A DNA stretch of 64,000 nucleotides from an uncultured Lachnospiraceae bacterium. GTDB lineage: Bacteria > Bacillota > Clostridia > Lachnospirales > Lachnospiraceae. How positions within the stretch are numbered: position 1 is the first letter of the stretch; the number at the start of each line of letters is the position of its first letter. Location of the stretch: NCBI GenBank assembly GCA_910585545.1, contig CAJUFN010000003.1:1-64000 (forward strand), written 5' to 3'. This document shows, piece by piece, positions 1-7,358 of the stretch. The notes under the pieces were generated by a model. The model did no database searches, had not been told where the DNA came from, and saw only the letters and a program-made list of their open reading frames with translations. The position numbers were made by a program, and so were the translations under genes.

Positions 1-78
1 TCAAGGTTTTTAATAGATTTAAACAATAAAAAAACAGGTAGTTTTTGACACTACCCACACTAAAGAGAGGGGAACTCT

Positions 79-759
79 ATGAAAGAGAAGAATCTAACAG
101 AACCAAATTTACAAGCAGCGCCTAAAAAACGAAAGAAATGGCCTGGCATTCTGCTCATTGTCATTGGCGTTATTGTTTTTGCTTCTGCCTTCGGAGGCGG
201 CAGCAAAGATGAGAAGAAAAAAGATAACGACAAAAAAGTAGAAGATACCAAACAGCCGGCAGCATCCAACGCTGATGATGACGCCAAAAACGAAGATGAC
301 AGCATTCCAAAAGAGTATAAATCGGCTTTGAAAAAAGCAAAAAATTACAGCAAAACGATGCATATGTCTAAAGCTGGCATCTACGCTCAGCTGACATCCG
401 AATATGGAGAAAAATTTTCCGAAGAAGCTGCCCAATATGCTATGGATAACTTGGAAGCAGATTGGAAGGCCAATGCACTTGCAACCGCTGAAAACTATAG
501 TAACAATATGCATATGTCCAAGACCGCTATCTACGAGCAGCTCGTGTCCGAATACGGCGAAGAATTTACCGAAGAAGAAGCGCAATATGCGATCGATAAC
601 ATCAAAGCAGACTGGAAGGCGAATGCATTAGAAAAAGCCAAAAGCTATCAGGACACCATGGATATGTCTCCAGAAGCGATCCGTGACCAGCTCGTGTCCG
701 AGTACGGCGAGAAATTCACTCAGGAAGAAGCTGACTACGCAATTTCTAATTTGGAATAA
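79..759 (+). CDS. Ltp-family membrane-anchored protein with three host cell surface-exposed lipoprotein repeats
   Basis: The 226-residue protein has a basic N-terminus, one hydrophobic segment at about residues 28-42, a charged low-complexity linker rich in Lys, Asp and Glu, then three consecutive repeats of about 48 residues (from about 85, 135 and 182). Each repeat contains an Met-x-Met-S motif, a QLxSEYGE(K/E)F core and a helix ending in Y-A-(I/M)-(D/S)-N. This is the Ltp-like domain known from phage superinfection-exclusion lipoproteins and from many chromosomal surface proteins of Firmicutes. No Cys follows the membrane segment, so lipid anchoring is not supported; an uncleaved membrane anchor with an extracellular tail is more likely. 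The ATG has an upstream GAGAGGGGA. Role is not established; a chromosomal cell-surface function is as likely as phage exclusion. Confidence 0.8.
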   Translation: MKEKNLTEPNLQAAPKKRKKWPGILLIVIGVIVFASAFGGGSKDEKKKDNDKKVEDTKQPAASNADDDAKNEDDSIPKEYKSALKKAKNYSKTMHMSKAGIYAQLTSEYGEKFSEEAAQYAMDNLEADWKANALATAENYSNNMHMSKTAIYEQLVSEYGEEFTEEEAQYAIDNIKADWKANALEKAKSYQDTMDMSPEAIRDQLVSEYGEKFTQEEADYAISNLE

Positions 760-813
760 CAGTTTAGCTATATATAAGGTCGTAATTTGGAATAAATTGT
801 CGAAAACCAGTCC

Positions 814-842
814 TTGACAGAAATGCAGGTATTGCATATAAT
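814..842 (+). promoter_or_regulatory. sigma-A promoter of tmRNA
   Basis: A consensus TTGACA at 814-819 is separated by exactly 17 bases from a consensus TATAAT at 837-842. Transcription would begin near 849, about 30 bases before the mature tmRNA 5' end, which fits 5' processing by RNase P. Confidence 0.9.
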
Positions 843-879
843 GAATACTACGTCTGTTGTACAGTATCAGCATATATCA

Positions 880-1225
880 GGGCTTGTACTGGTTTCGACG
901 GGGGTCTAGAAGGTAGAGTAGCCATCCGCAGTGCGGGACTGCGTATCAATCCGCAACTTAAAATTAAACGCAGACGAAAATTTAGCGTACGCTGCCTAAG
1001 TTGCAGCAGTCGGCCTTAAGTCTCTCATCGCTTAAGTAACCGGCTTCAACCAGATGAGGCACTTTGTTTCCAAAGCTTTGCGGAAATAAAAGAATTTATG
1101 AAGCTACTAAAGTGAATAGCCTGTTGTCGGGCGATTCACGGAGGGAATGTCAAAACGACAACTGTGATTGGGAGAAGCTTTATTGGAAGGGCTTTCGGAC
1201 GCGGGTTCAACTCCCGCCAGGTCCA
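880..1225 (+). ncRNA. ssrA: transfer-messenger RNA (tmRNA)
   Basis: The 5' end GGGCTTG (880-886) pairs with CAGGTCC (1218-1224) to form the tRNA-like acceptor stem, with A1225 as discriminator; CCA is not encoded. The typical TGGTTTCGACGGGG follows at the 5' end and a T-arm (GCGGG, TTCAACT loop, CCCGC) precedes the 3' acceptor strand. The tag frame ends at TAA 997-999 and encodes ...ADENLAYAA; the resume codon is probably GCA at 970, placed by the A at -4, although an upstream in-frame GCA at 952 cannot be excluded. The RNA rescues stalled ribosomes together with SmpB, which is encoded 1 kb away on the opposite strand. The length of 346 nt is normal. Confidence 0.96.
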
Positions 1226-1246
1226 TTCTTTGATTCAGAATGTAAG

Positions 1247-1283
1247 AAGAGCAAGATGTGTATACATATCTTGCTCTTTTTTT
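1247..1283 (+). terminator. intrinsic terminator of tmRNA
   Basis: An 11-base arm AAGAGCAAGAT (1247-1257) pairs with ATCTTGCTCTT (1268-1278), and the stem runs into seven T residues. It lies 22 bases after the mature tmRNA 3' end. Confidence 0.9.
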
Positions 1284-1348
1284 ACTCTGTTCAAAAGATA
1301 ATTTTTCATGTACAATGAGAAAATACTACGATAGAAAGAAGGTTTTGT

Positions 1349-1939
1349 ATGAAATATAAAAATATAGTATTTGATTTTGGAAATGTAATCGGAACCTTTG
1401 ACCCGGATTATATTCTCGGGCAATTCTGTGATGATAAAGCAGATTTCCCCATTCTTTCTAAGGCGATCTATCAAGATTGGGTTGAATTGGATGCCGGTAC
1501 ATTAGAATATGAAAAAGGCGTGGAGCTTGCGATTGCCCGCGTACCTGCGCGCCTGAAACCAACCCTGGAACATTTTTTCAAAGACTGGTACAAACACCTG
1601 ACACCGCTCCTGCAGACATGGGATTTTGTACATGAATTAAAATCAAGAGGCGTGCCAATCTATCTGCTTTCCAATGCTCCCCAATATTTTGCGGACCATG
1701 CAGATATCTATGAGATCATGCAGGAATTCGATGGTGTTCTTTTCTCCGGTCCGGTAAAACTTGCAAAACCAGACCCTGCAATTTATAAACTTTTCTTTAA
1801 GACCTTTGACTTAAATCCAAAGGAATGTTTCTTCTTAGATGACCGGATAGATAATATCAATGCCGCGAAAGCCTGCGGGATGGATGGAATGGTATACACA
1901 GGGGATGTGGATGCCGTAAAAAAAGCAGTTGGATTTTGA
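1349..1939 (+). CDS. HAD-superfamily hydrolase, subfamily IA (YihX-like phosphatase)
   Basis: The 196-residue protein has all four HAD motifs: motif I DFGNV at residues 9-13 with the nucleophile Asp9, motif II in LLSNAP, motif III Lys in KLAKPDP and motif IV in FLDDRIDN. The Gly in place of the second motif-I Asp (DxGN) is normal in the YihX / epoxide-hydrolase-N-terminal-like group, which includes sugar-phosphate phosphatases. The substrate cannot be named from sequence. The ATG is preceded by GAAGG. The 3' end lies inside a bidirectional terminator shared with the convergent rnr-smpB operon. Confidence 0.88.
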   Translation: MKYKNIVFDFGNVIGTFDPDYILGQFCDDKADFPILSKAIYQDWVELDAGTLEYEKGVELAIARVPARLKPTLEHFFKDWYKHLTPLLQTWDFVHELKSRGVPIYLLSNAPQYFADHADIYEIMQEFDGVLFSGPVKLAKPDPAIYKLFFKTFDLNPKECFFLDDRIDNINAAKACGMDGMVYTGDVDAVKKAVGF

Positions 1940-1950
1940 CCAGCTGCTTT
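1921..1950. terminator. bidirectional terminator between HAD gene and rnr-smpB operon
   Basis: AAAAGCAGTTGG (1921-1932) pairs with CCAGCTGCTTT (1940-1950) around a 7-base loop that contains the HAD stop codon. A T-rich run follows on the plus strand and a run of seven T on the minus strand, so it can serve both convergent units. Confidence 0.75.
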
Positions 1951-1964
1951 CTCTTCTTCTTTTC

Positions 1965-2198
1965 TTATTCCAATCCCAATATCTCTGCCAACACTTCCAC
2001 AAGAATCTCATTTGTACAAGATTTGACATATCCCATCATGTGAAGCGATATCTCATCCCATTTCTCGGCTTCGCTAAGTTTATCATCTTTTTTTGTCATA
2101 TCGATAAGCTGCACTACCTGCGGTGCAAGCTCCTCATATGCTTCTATCGTCTTTGCACTTACCAGCTTGTGCAGCTGTTCTTTATTCGTCGGTACCAT
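1965..2198 (-). CDS. small hypothetical protein at the end of the rnr-smpB operon
   Basis: The 77-residue product is acidic, predicted all-helical and soluble, with no motif I recognise. It is supported as a real gene by position: its ribosome binding site AAGGAGC overlaps the smpB stop codon, the start lies 9 bases after smpB, and the terminator at 1921-1950 follows its stop. Co-transcription with rnr and smpB is therefore likely, but a role in trans-translation would be guesswork. Confidence 0.7.
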   Translation of the reverse strand: MVPTNKEQLHKLVSAKTIEAYEELAPQVVQLIDMTKKDDKLSEAEKWDEISLHMMGYVKSCTNEILVEVLAEILGLE

Positions 2199-2207
2199 AT
2201 ACGCTCC

Positions 2208-2675
2208 TTATCCAAAATTCCTTACTTTAAATTCTCTTTCTGCCTCTCGTTTCTGATCTTTCTTTGCAATATCGTCGCGCTTATCATACAGCTTCTTACC
2301 TTTTGCAAGACCAATCTCCACTTTTACCAGACTGCCTTTAAAATATACTTTCAACGGCACAATCGTAATTCCTTTTTCTTTCATTTTGCCGAGCATTTTC
2401 AAAATTTCTTTTTTGTGCAGTAAAAGTTTTTTCACCCGAAGTGGATCTTTATTAAAAATGTTTCCCTTTTCGTATGGGCTTACATGCATTCCATAGATAA
2501 ACATTTCACCATTTTCAATACGGATAAATGCCTCTTTAATGCTGCATTTTCCCATACGCAGTGATTTCACCTCGGTTCCATGAAGCGCGATTCCCGCCTC
2601 AAAAGATTCCAATATAAAGTAATCATGATATGCTTTTTTGTTGTTGGCAATCAGTTTTCCATCGCCCTTCGCCAT
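2208..2675 (-). CDS. smpB: SsrA-binding protein SmpB
   Basis: The 155-residue protein shows the SmpB barrel signatures: KAYHDYFI near the N-terminus, GIALHGTEVKSLR, the YEKGN region, and a basic C-terminal tail (KLYDKRDDIAKKDQKREAER) that occupies the decoding centre when tmRNA enters the ribosome. I chose the ATG at 2675 because GAGGAGG lies just upstream and family members start MAKG...; a longer frame back to 2708 would overlap rnr. It begins one base after the rnr stop. Its partner tmRNA is at 880-1225. Confidence 0.96.
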   Translation of the reverse strand: MAKGDGKLIANNKKAYHDYFILESFEAGIALHGTEVKSLRMGKCSIKEAFIRIENGEMFIYGMHVSPYEKGNIFNKDPLRVKKLLLHKKEILKMLGKMKEKGITIVPLKVYFKGSLVKVEIGLAKGKKLYDKRDDIAKKDQKREAEREFKVRNFG

Positions 2676-2676
2676 C

Positions 2677-4806
2677 TTATCTTCCTCCTCTTGCCAGTTC
2701 AAAATCAATCGTGCGTGAAAAACGGTCCGTTCCAGCCACCTCTACTAGCACCTTTTGCCCTAGCTTATATGTCTTTCCGGTATGATTTCCTACCATCTCA
2801 AATCGGTCTTCGTAATAATCATAATGGTCGTCTTGCATATTCGCCACATGGATAAGCCCTTCAATCGTATTTGGCAGTTCCACATACATTCCCCATTTCG
2901 TGATGCTGGAGATGACCCCCTCAAATACTTCTCCTTCATGCTGCTCCATATACTCAACTTTTTTCAGTTTTATAGTCTCTCGCTCCGCTTCCTCCGCGCG
3001 TCTCTCCATCTCACTGGAGTGTTTTGCTACCTCCGGCAGAATCTTATCGTAATGCCCGATGCGTCCTTCCTGCATCTTTCCACGCAAAGTTTCTTTGATA
3101 ATCCTGTGAATCTGAAGGTCCGGATATCTTCGAATCGGCGAAGTAAAATGACAGTAATACGTTGTCGCAAGTCCAAAATGTCCTGTATTCTCCGGCGTAT
3201 ATTTTGCCTGCTTCATGGAACGTAAGGCTAACCTGCTAATCAGATCTTCCTCCGGCGTACCTTCAATCTTTGCAAGCAGCTTCTGAATCTCTTTGGGACG
3301 TATCTCCTTGTTCGCCACATGCAGCGTATGCCCAAAATTGTAAATAAATGTCATCAGCTTCTTTATTTTTTCCTCATCCGGAATATCATGTGTTCGGTAG
3401 ACGAACGGAATCTCCTGCCAGAAAAAATCTTCTGCTACAGTTTCGTTGGCGGCAAGCATAAAATCTTCGATAATCTTAGTCGCAACATTCCTGTCATACG
3501 GCTTGATTTCCACCGGTCTGCCCTTCTCGTCCAGTATCATCTTCGTCTCCGGAAAATCAAAATCAATCGAACCGCGTTTTTTACGCTTTTCTCTCAAGAT
3601 CCCCGCCAGTTCTTCCATCAGTTCAAACATCGGCACATACTCTGCATATTTTTCTGTCTCTGTGGCATCTTTCTCTTCCAGGATCTTTTTCACGCTCGTA
3701 TAGGTCATGCGCTCATCAACGCAAATCACCGTTTCTGCAATCTCATGATCTACGATATTTCCTTTTTTGTCAACCTTCATAATACAGCTAAGCGCCAGCC
3801 TGTCCTCGTGTGCATTCAGCGAACAGATTCCATTTGACAAAATATGCGGCAGCATCGGTATCACTCTATCTACCAGGTAGACGCTTGTCCCACGTTTATA
3901 TGCCTCGCGGTCCAGCGCACTGTTCTCCTGCACGTAATTAGTGACATCTGCAATGTGCACACCCAGTATATAATGCTCCCCCTCTCTTGTCACAGACACC
4001 GCATCATCCAAGTCCTTGGCATCCTCGCCATCAATCGTTACCATCTGCCATTCGCGCAAATCCTTGCGCCCCGCCATATCTGCCGTACTGACTGGTTTCG
4101 ACACACGCTCTGACTGATTGAGTACCTTTTCCGGGAATTCTACCAGTAAATCATAGCCTCTTACGATAGACATGATATCCGTTCCGGGATCATTGACATG
4201 TCCGATAATCTCAATAATCTTTCCCTCCGGTTTTTTCTTTTCTCCGCCATAAGAAGTAATCTCTGCAACCACCTTATGCCCGGTCACCGCTCCTTTCGAG
4301 CGCTCTGCCGGAATAAAAATGTCCTGCATGATCCGCTCATTATCCGGCAGTACGAACCCGAAATTTTGATTCTTCTGAAAATATCCAACGACTGTCGTCA
4401 TCCCATGAGAAATGATTTTTGTAATCTTTCCCTCTCTTCGTTTTCCATCCTGAGACTTCTTAACAAGCACTTCCACCGTATCCAGATGAAATGCACCGTT
4501 CGTATCGTCCCCGGAAATAAAAATATCTTCCTCCGAGTCTTCTACTGTCACAAAGCCAAAGCCCTTTGGATGTGCCTGATAAATCCCTCTTACTCCTTCT
4601 GCTTTGCCCTTCACATACTTTCCCTTCTGGGTCACATGCACTTTTCCATCCGCTTCTAAAGAATCCATCACTGCTTTTAGATCCTCACGCTCACTTTTTG
4701 GAACCTGAAGAAGCATGGCAAGCTCCTTTAGCTTCATTGGAACATACAACTCATCACAGATAAACTCATATATAATTTTCTTTCGCTTCTCAAATATCTG
4801 ATCCAT
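2677..4806 (-). CDS. rnr: ribonuclease R
   Basis: The 709-residue protein has the full RNase R order: N-terminal winged-helix region (about 1-60), two cold-shock domains (about 65-215), the RNB catalytic domain with the Asp cluster in DGEDAKDLDDAV near residue 260-270, and a C-terminal S1 domain (about 620-705). It is a 3'-5' exoribonuclease that degrades structured RNA and the defective mRNAs released by trans-translation, matching smpB directly downstream. The long Lys-rich tail of proteobacterial RNase R is absent, which is common in Firmicutes. The ATG has AAAGGAGAG upstream. Confidence 0.97.
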   Translation of the reverse strand: MDQIFEKRKKIIYEFICDELYVPMKLKELAMLLQVPKSEREDLKAVMDSLEADGKVHVTQKGKYVKGKAEGVRGIYQAHPKGFGFVTVEDSEEDIFISGDDTNGAFHLDTVEVLVKKSQDGKRREGKITKIISHGMTTVVGYFQKNQNFGFVLPDNERIMQDIFIPAERSKGAVTGHKVVAEITSYGGEKKKPEGKIIEIIGHVNDPGTDIMSIVRGYDLLVEFPEKVLNQSERVSKPVSTADMAGRKDLREWQMVTIDGEDAKDLDDAVSVTREGEHYILGVHIADVTNYVQENSALDREAYKRGTSVYLVDRVIPMLPHILSNGICSLNAHEDRLALSCIMKVDKKGNIVDHEIAETVICVDERMTYTSVKKILEEKDATETEKYAEYVPMFELMEELAGILREKRKKRGSIDFDFPETKMILDEKGRPVEIKPYDRNVATKIIEDFMLAANETVAEDFFWQEIPFVYRTHDIPDEEKIKKLMTFIYNFGHTLHVANKEIRPKEIQKLLAKIEGTPEEDLISRLALRSMKQAKYTPENTGHFGLATTYYCHFTSPIRRYPDLQIHRIIKETLRGKMQEGRIGHYDKILPEVAKHSSEMERRAEEAERETIKLKKVEYMEQHEGEVFEGVISSITKWGMYVELPNTIEGLIHVANMQDDHYDYYEDRFEMVGNHTGKTYKLGQKVLVEVAGTDRFSRTIDFELARGGR

Positions 4807-4850
4807 TCAACTCTCCTTTGAATTTTAATCTTTATACTAAAATCTACTCT

Positions 4851-5203
4851 CGTCCACTTCCTGGGCGAATCCTCTCTTTTCTTGCTTCTCTCGCCCAGCC
4901 CCTGGGTGAATTCCTAATTTTCTTGCTTCTCTCGCCCAGTCTCTGGGCCAATTCCTAATTTTCTTGCTTCTTTCGCCCAGCTTCTGGGCAGGTTCACACT
5001 TTTCTTGCTTCTTTCGCCCAACCCCTGGGCGAATCCCCACTTTTCTTGCTTCTCTCGCCCAGTTCCTGGGCGAATTCCTAATTTTCTTGCTTCTCTCGCC
5101 CACTCCCTGGGCAGATTCCTAATTTTTTGGATTCTCGCGCCCACTTCCTGGGCGGATTCCTAATTTTCTGGATTCTCGCGCCCAGCCCCTGGGCGGGTTC
5201 CCA
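4851..5203. repeat. nine-copy 41-bp tandem repeat, each copy carrying a GC-rich hairpin
   Basis: Copies begin at 4851, 4892, 4933, 4974, 5015, 5056, 5097, 5138 and 5179, exactly 41 bases apart; the last is truncated after its palindrome. Each starts with an inverted repeat of the type CGCCCAG-NNN-CTGGGCG followed by a T/C-rich spacer. Sequence varies among copies but the GCCCA/TGGGC arms are mostly kept. Because 41 is not a multiple of three, open frames across the array are repetitive artefacts. It sits between secG and rnr and would form a run of hairpins in any read-through transcript. Confidence 0.93.
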
Positions 5204-5210
5204 GAGGATT

Positions 5211-5250
5211 TTACTTCATAGAAAATGCAACTCAATTTTCTATGAAGTAA
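5211..5250. repeat. perfect 16-bp inverted repeat
   Basis: TTACTTCATAGAAAAT (5211-5226) and its exact reverse complement (5235-5250) are separated by 8 bases. It lies immediately beyond the secG terminator and before the 41-bp array; it may act as a second terminator or hairpin barrier. Confidence 0.8.
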
Positions 5251-5280
5251 AAAAACACTCTATATAACAATAGAGTGTTT
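5249..5280 (-). terminator. intrinsic terminator of secG
   Basis: On the minus strand AAACACTCTA pairs with TAGAGTGTTT (5271-5280 with 5253-5262), 8-base loop, followed by seven T (5255-5249). It begins 24 bases after the secG stop. Confidence 0.88.
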
Positions 5281-5304
5281 CCTTTCCAGCTTATTCATTC
5301 GTAA

Positions 5305-5547
5305 TTAAGCAAATACTTTCAAATTCAATACTGCTGCCAGTACAATAAATAAAATTGCAACAAACTTTGTTGCTTTTACAAGTGCACCTTCCATAGAGCG
5401 TCCTTTATTCTGACCCCAATATGTCTCGGCTGCACCGCTAATTGTGCCAAGTCCTGCTGACTTTCCTTCCTGAAGAAGTACGATTGCTGTAAGTGCAATA
5501 CAATCTATCACAAAAAGAATAGTTAATACAATTTTTAAAATATCCAT
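5305..5547 (-). CDS. secG: preprotein translocase subunit SecG
   Basis: The 80-residue protein has two transmembrane segments (about 4-24 and 56-77) around a conserved cytoplasmic loop with LLQEGKSAGLG and a WGQNKGRS element, typical of SecG, the accessory subunit of SecYEG. I start it at the ATG at 5547 because AGGAGGTG is 6 bases upstream; a longer frame to 5574 lacks a ribosome binding site. It precedes rnr, the usual Firmicutes order, but a strong terminator and the hairpin array lie between them here. Confidence 0.93.
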   Translation of the reverse strand: MDILKIVLTILFVIDCIALTAIVLLQEGKSAGLGTISGAAETYWGQNKGRSMEGALVKATKFVAILFIVLAAVLNLKVFA

Positions 5548-5576
5548 AATACACCTCCTATAGAAAAACCACATTC

Positions 5577-5605
5577 ATATTAGCATATTTAACCATATAA
5601 ATCAA
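5577..5605 (-). promoter_or_regulatory. probable sigma-A promoter of secG
   Basis: Read on the minus strand, TTGATT (5605-5600), 17-base spacer and TAATAT (5582-5577) lie about 30 bases before the secG start codon. Confidence 0.6.
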
Positions 5606-5655
5606 GTCCAAAATCTGTTTTTTTGTGATATTCATGGCCAAACTGATACGGCATT

Positions 5656-6033
5656 TTAAATATAAGCGATACACTCTACTTCTATGAGTCCTCCAAGCGG
5701 CAATTTTGCCACCTGCACGCAAGAACGTGCCGGATATTCCCCATCAAAATATGATTTGTAGATTTCATTGACTTTCACAAAATCATTCATATCCGCCAGG
5801 AAAATTGTTGTTTTTACGATTTTACTGTAATCGCTTCCTGCCTCTTTTAAAACTGCCCCTATGTTTTTCATAGAAAAATGAGTCTGTTCCTCTACACTTT
5901 CCGGAATTTTACCCTCGGCTGGATTAATTCCAAGCTGTCCGGAACAATATACCATTCCATTTAATTTTATTGCCTGCACGTAAGGTCCTACTGCTCCAGG
6001 TGCATCTGTTGTTGAAACTGCTTCTTTTATCAT
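5656..6033 (-). CDS. RidA family reactive imine deaminase
   Basis: At 125 residues the protein has normal RidA length and the family landmarks GPY(V/S)QA near residue 16, SGQLGINP near 31 and PARSCVQVAKLP with Arg103, which binds the carboxylate of the substrate. RidA proteins hydrolyse reactive enamines/imines such as 2-aminoacrylate released by PLP enzymes. It stands alone, divergent from pduL, with a good ribosome binding site (GAAAGAGGG) and its own promoter at 6094-6122. Confidence 0.92.
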   Translation of the reverse strand: MIKEAVSTTDAPGAVGPYVQAIKLNGMVYCSGQLGINPAEGKIPESVEEQTHFSMKNIGAVLKEAGSDYSKIVKTTIFLADMNDFVKVNEIYKSYFDGEYPARSCVQVAKLPLGGLIEVECIAYI

Positions 6034-6093
6034 GCTGTTACCCTCTTTCCTAATACCAAACTTTGCTAAGTTCTATAATCTTATCCTTTGGTC

Positions 6094-6167
6094 ATTGTAC
6101 CACGGAAAAGCAGACAACGCAATTGGATTTAAAATTTGTTGATTTTTGTATTTTCTTCTGCTAGACT
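6094..6167. promoter_or_regulatory. divergent promoter pair for ridA and pduL
   Basis: On the minus strand TTGCGT (6122-6117), 17 bases, TACAAT (6099-6094) reads into ridA. On the plus strand TTGATT (6139-6144), 17 bases, TAGACT (6162-6167) reads into pduL. The -35 boxes are back to back. Confidence 0.5.
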
Positions 6168-6202
6168 TTTGTGTATGAGTGAAAACAAGGAGTGATTATG
6201 AT

Positions 6203-6847
6203 ATGAGCCTTAGAATTCCAATTGAAACTTCCGCAAGACATGTACATATTTCTAAGGAAGATTTCGAAAAATTATTCGGCGAGGGCGCAAGCCTTACATA
6301 TGTAAAAGAATTAAGTCAGCCGGGACAGTATGTGTGCAAGGAACGTGTTACCGTATCCACCCCACATGGCTCCTTTGAAAATATGGCAATCCTCGGACCT
6401 TTCCGTAAAGAGACCCAGATTGAAATCTCTGTAACCGATTCCAGAAAATTAAAACTCCAGGTACCGATTCGGCAGTCCGGAGACTTAGAAGGAACGCCTG
6501 GCTGCACTTTGACCGGTCCAAACGGTTCCATAGAACTTGACCGCGGTGTCATTGTGGCCAAACGCCATATTCATATGACCCCATATGAAGCCTTACGCGA
6601 ACGCGTCAAAGATAATGACAACGTCTTTGTTATTATGGAAAGCTTCGAACGTTCTCTTATTTTTGCGGATGTTGTAGTCCGTGTTCATCCGGATTACCGT
6701 CTGGCAATGCATATTGATACCGACGAAGCAAACGCTGTGGCAAATACGGAAGATCCAAGCGGAGTAATCCTGAAATTGTTTGGAGGAACAGCCGTCGATT
6801 TGAGAGAATGGTCGGAAGAAATACAGTCCGGGATAAATAGATTTTAA
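6203..6847 (+). CDS. PduL-type phosphate acyltransferase
   Basis: The 214-residue protein is of the PduL family: an N-terminal half with the HVHI motif (ARHVHIS, near residue 12) and a C-terminal half with VAKRHIHMTP, the paired His motifs that bind the two metal ions, plus a DTDEANA region. PduL converts acyl-CoA and phosphate to acyl-phosphate and CoA. No microcompartment genes and no targeting extension are visible, so a housekeeping acetyl-CoA to acetyl-phosphate role in acetate formation is inferred. I take the ATG at 6203 (AAGGAG upstream) rather than a GTG at 6179. Confidence 0.9.
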   Translation: MSLRIPIETSARHVHISKEDFEKLFGEGASLTYVKELSQPGQYVCKERVTVSTPHGSFENMAILGPFRKETQIEISVTDSRKLKLQVPIRQSGDLEGTPGCTLTGPNGSIELDRGVIVAKRHIHMTPYEALRERVKDNDNVFVIMESFERSLIFADVVVRVHPDYRLAMHIDTDEANAVANTEDPSGVILKLFGGTAVDLREWSEEIQSGINRF

Positions 6848-6934
6848 TCTTGTTTGAAATATCTGGCATGATTTAGTCATAACTAATTCAAGCATAATTC
6901 CTTTAGACATAAGTGATTTGAATATATCTGCGAT

Positions 6935-7116
6935 TTGGACATATCTAAAAAAGAATTTGCGCATATATCCACACGTTGGGAAACTTTACGAGTTAAAAAG
7001 CTGAAATGTCCAATTTTTTCATAGATTTGGGAAATTTGTGGGTATAGAGCTATTTTCTCAGTTGCTCATGCCCAAGCGTTGGATATAGGAAGCGCATAAA
7101 AAAGAAATATACCCAA
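6935..7116. repeat. nested-helix element, copy 1 (diverged)
   Basis: This non-coding stretch aligns along its length with two near-identical copies at 51.27 and 55.20 kb. The inner helix pairs TATATCCA (6964-6971) with TGGATATA (7080-7087) and TTGGG (6976-6980) with CCCAA (7071-7075); the other copies have TATGCCCA/TGGGCATA at the same place, so two base pairs have changed together. The outer helix is weaker here (TTGGACATAT 6935-6944 with ATATACCCAA 7107-7116, two mismatches). The conserved GTCCAATTTTTTCA tract is at 7008-7021. Strand of any transcript is unknown. Confidence 0.75.
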
Positions 7117-7162
7117 GCACCAAAATCTTACTTCATAACAGGAAATATACCCAAACAAAACA

Positions 7163-7288
7163 AAGAATGTACTTCGCACATTCTTGCGCCTGCGGCGGTC
7201 GCATACGGCTACTTCTTTGTACGCCGCAATGCGCATCCCGCGAAGCGTTTTAGGATATAGGAAAGTACAAACTTTCCTATATCCTAAA
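7163..7288. repeat. cluster of inverted repeats between pduL and uxuB
   Basis: AAGAATGT (7163-7170) pairs with ACATTCTT (7178-7185). An 18-base perfect arm (7249-7266) pairs with 7271-7288 around a 4-base loop. Between them, TGCGGCG and CGCCGCA form a further possible long-range stem. No coding sequence is seen in 6848-7358; the rest of that gap holds the nested-helix element and the uxu terminator. Confidence 0.75.
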
Positions 7289-7318
7289 AAAGAATTCCGC
7301 CTTGCAGAATTCTTTTTT
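7286..7318. terminator. terminator of the hexuronate operon (bidirectional form)
   Basis: AAAAAAGAATTC (7286-7297) and GAATTCTTTTTT (7307-7318) form a perfect 12-bp stem with a 9-base loop and A/T flanks on both sides, 40 bases after the uxuB stop. Confidence 0.75.
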
Positions 7319-7358
7319 AGATCAATCTTCTTAACAAATTTTAATATGACTTAATCTG

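Noticed and set aside
79..759. Prophage superinfection-exclusion gene marking a phage next to tmRNA
   Set aside because: tmRNA is a common integration site, but no integrase, phage gene or duplicated tmRNA 3' end was seen; Ltp-type domains are common in non-phage surface proteins.
1064..1318. Open frame overlapping the tmRNA 3' half
   Set aside because: It runs across the tRNA-like domain and the terminator, so it is incidental.
1929..2423. Plus-strand frames opposite smpB and rnr
   Set aside because: They are hydrophobic mirror frames of well-supported minus-strand genes and lack initiation signals.
4837..5144. Repetitive Arg/Glu/Lys-rich open frames over the tandem repeat
   Set aside because: They arise because stop codons are absent from the GC-rich 41-bp unit; the period is not a multiple of three, and neither frame has a ribosome binding site.
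4851..5203. Possible CRISPR array
   Set aside because: The units are contiguous 41-bp tandem repeats that vary along their whole length; there are no unique spacers between constant repeats and no cas genes nearby.
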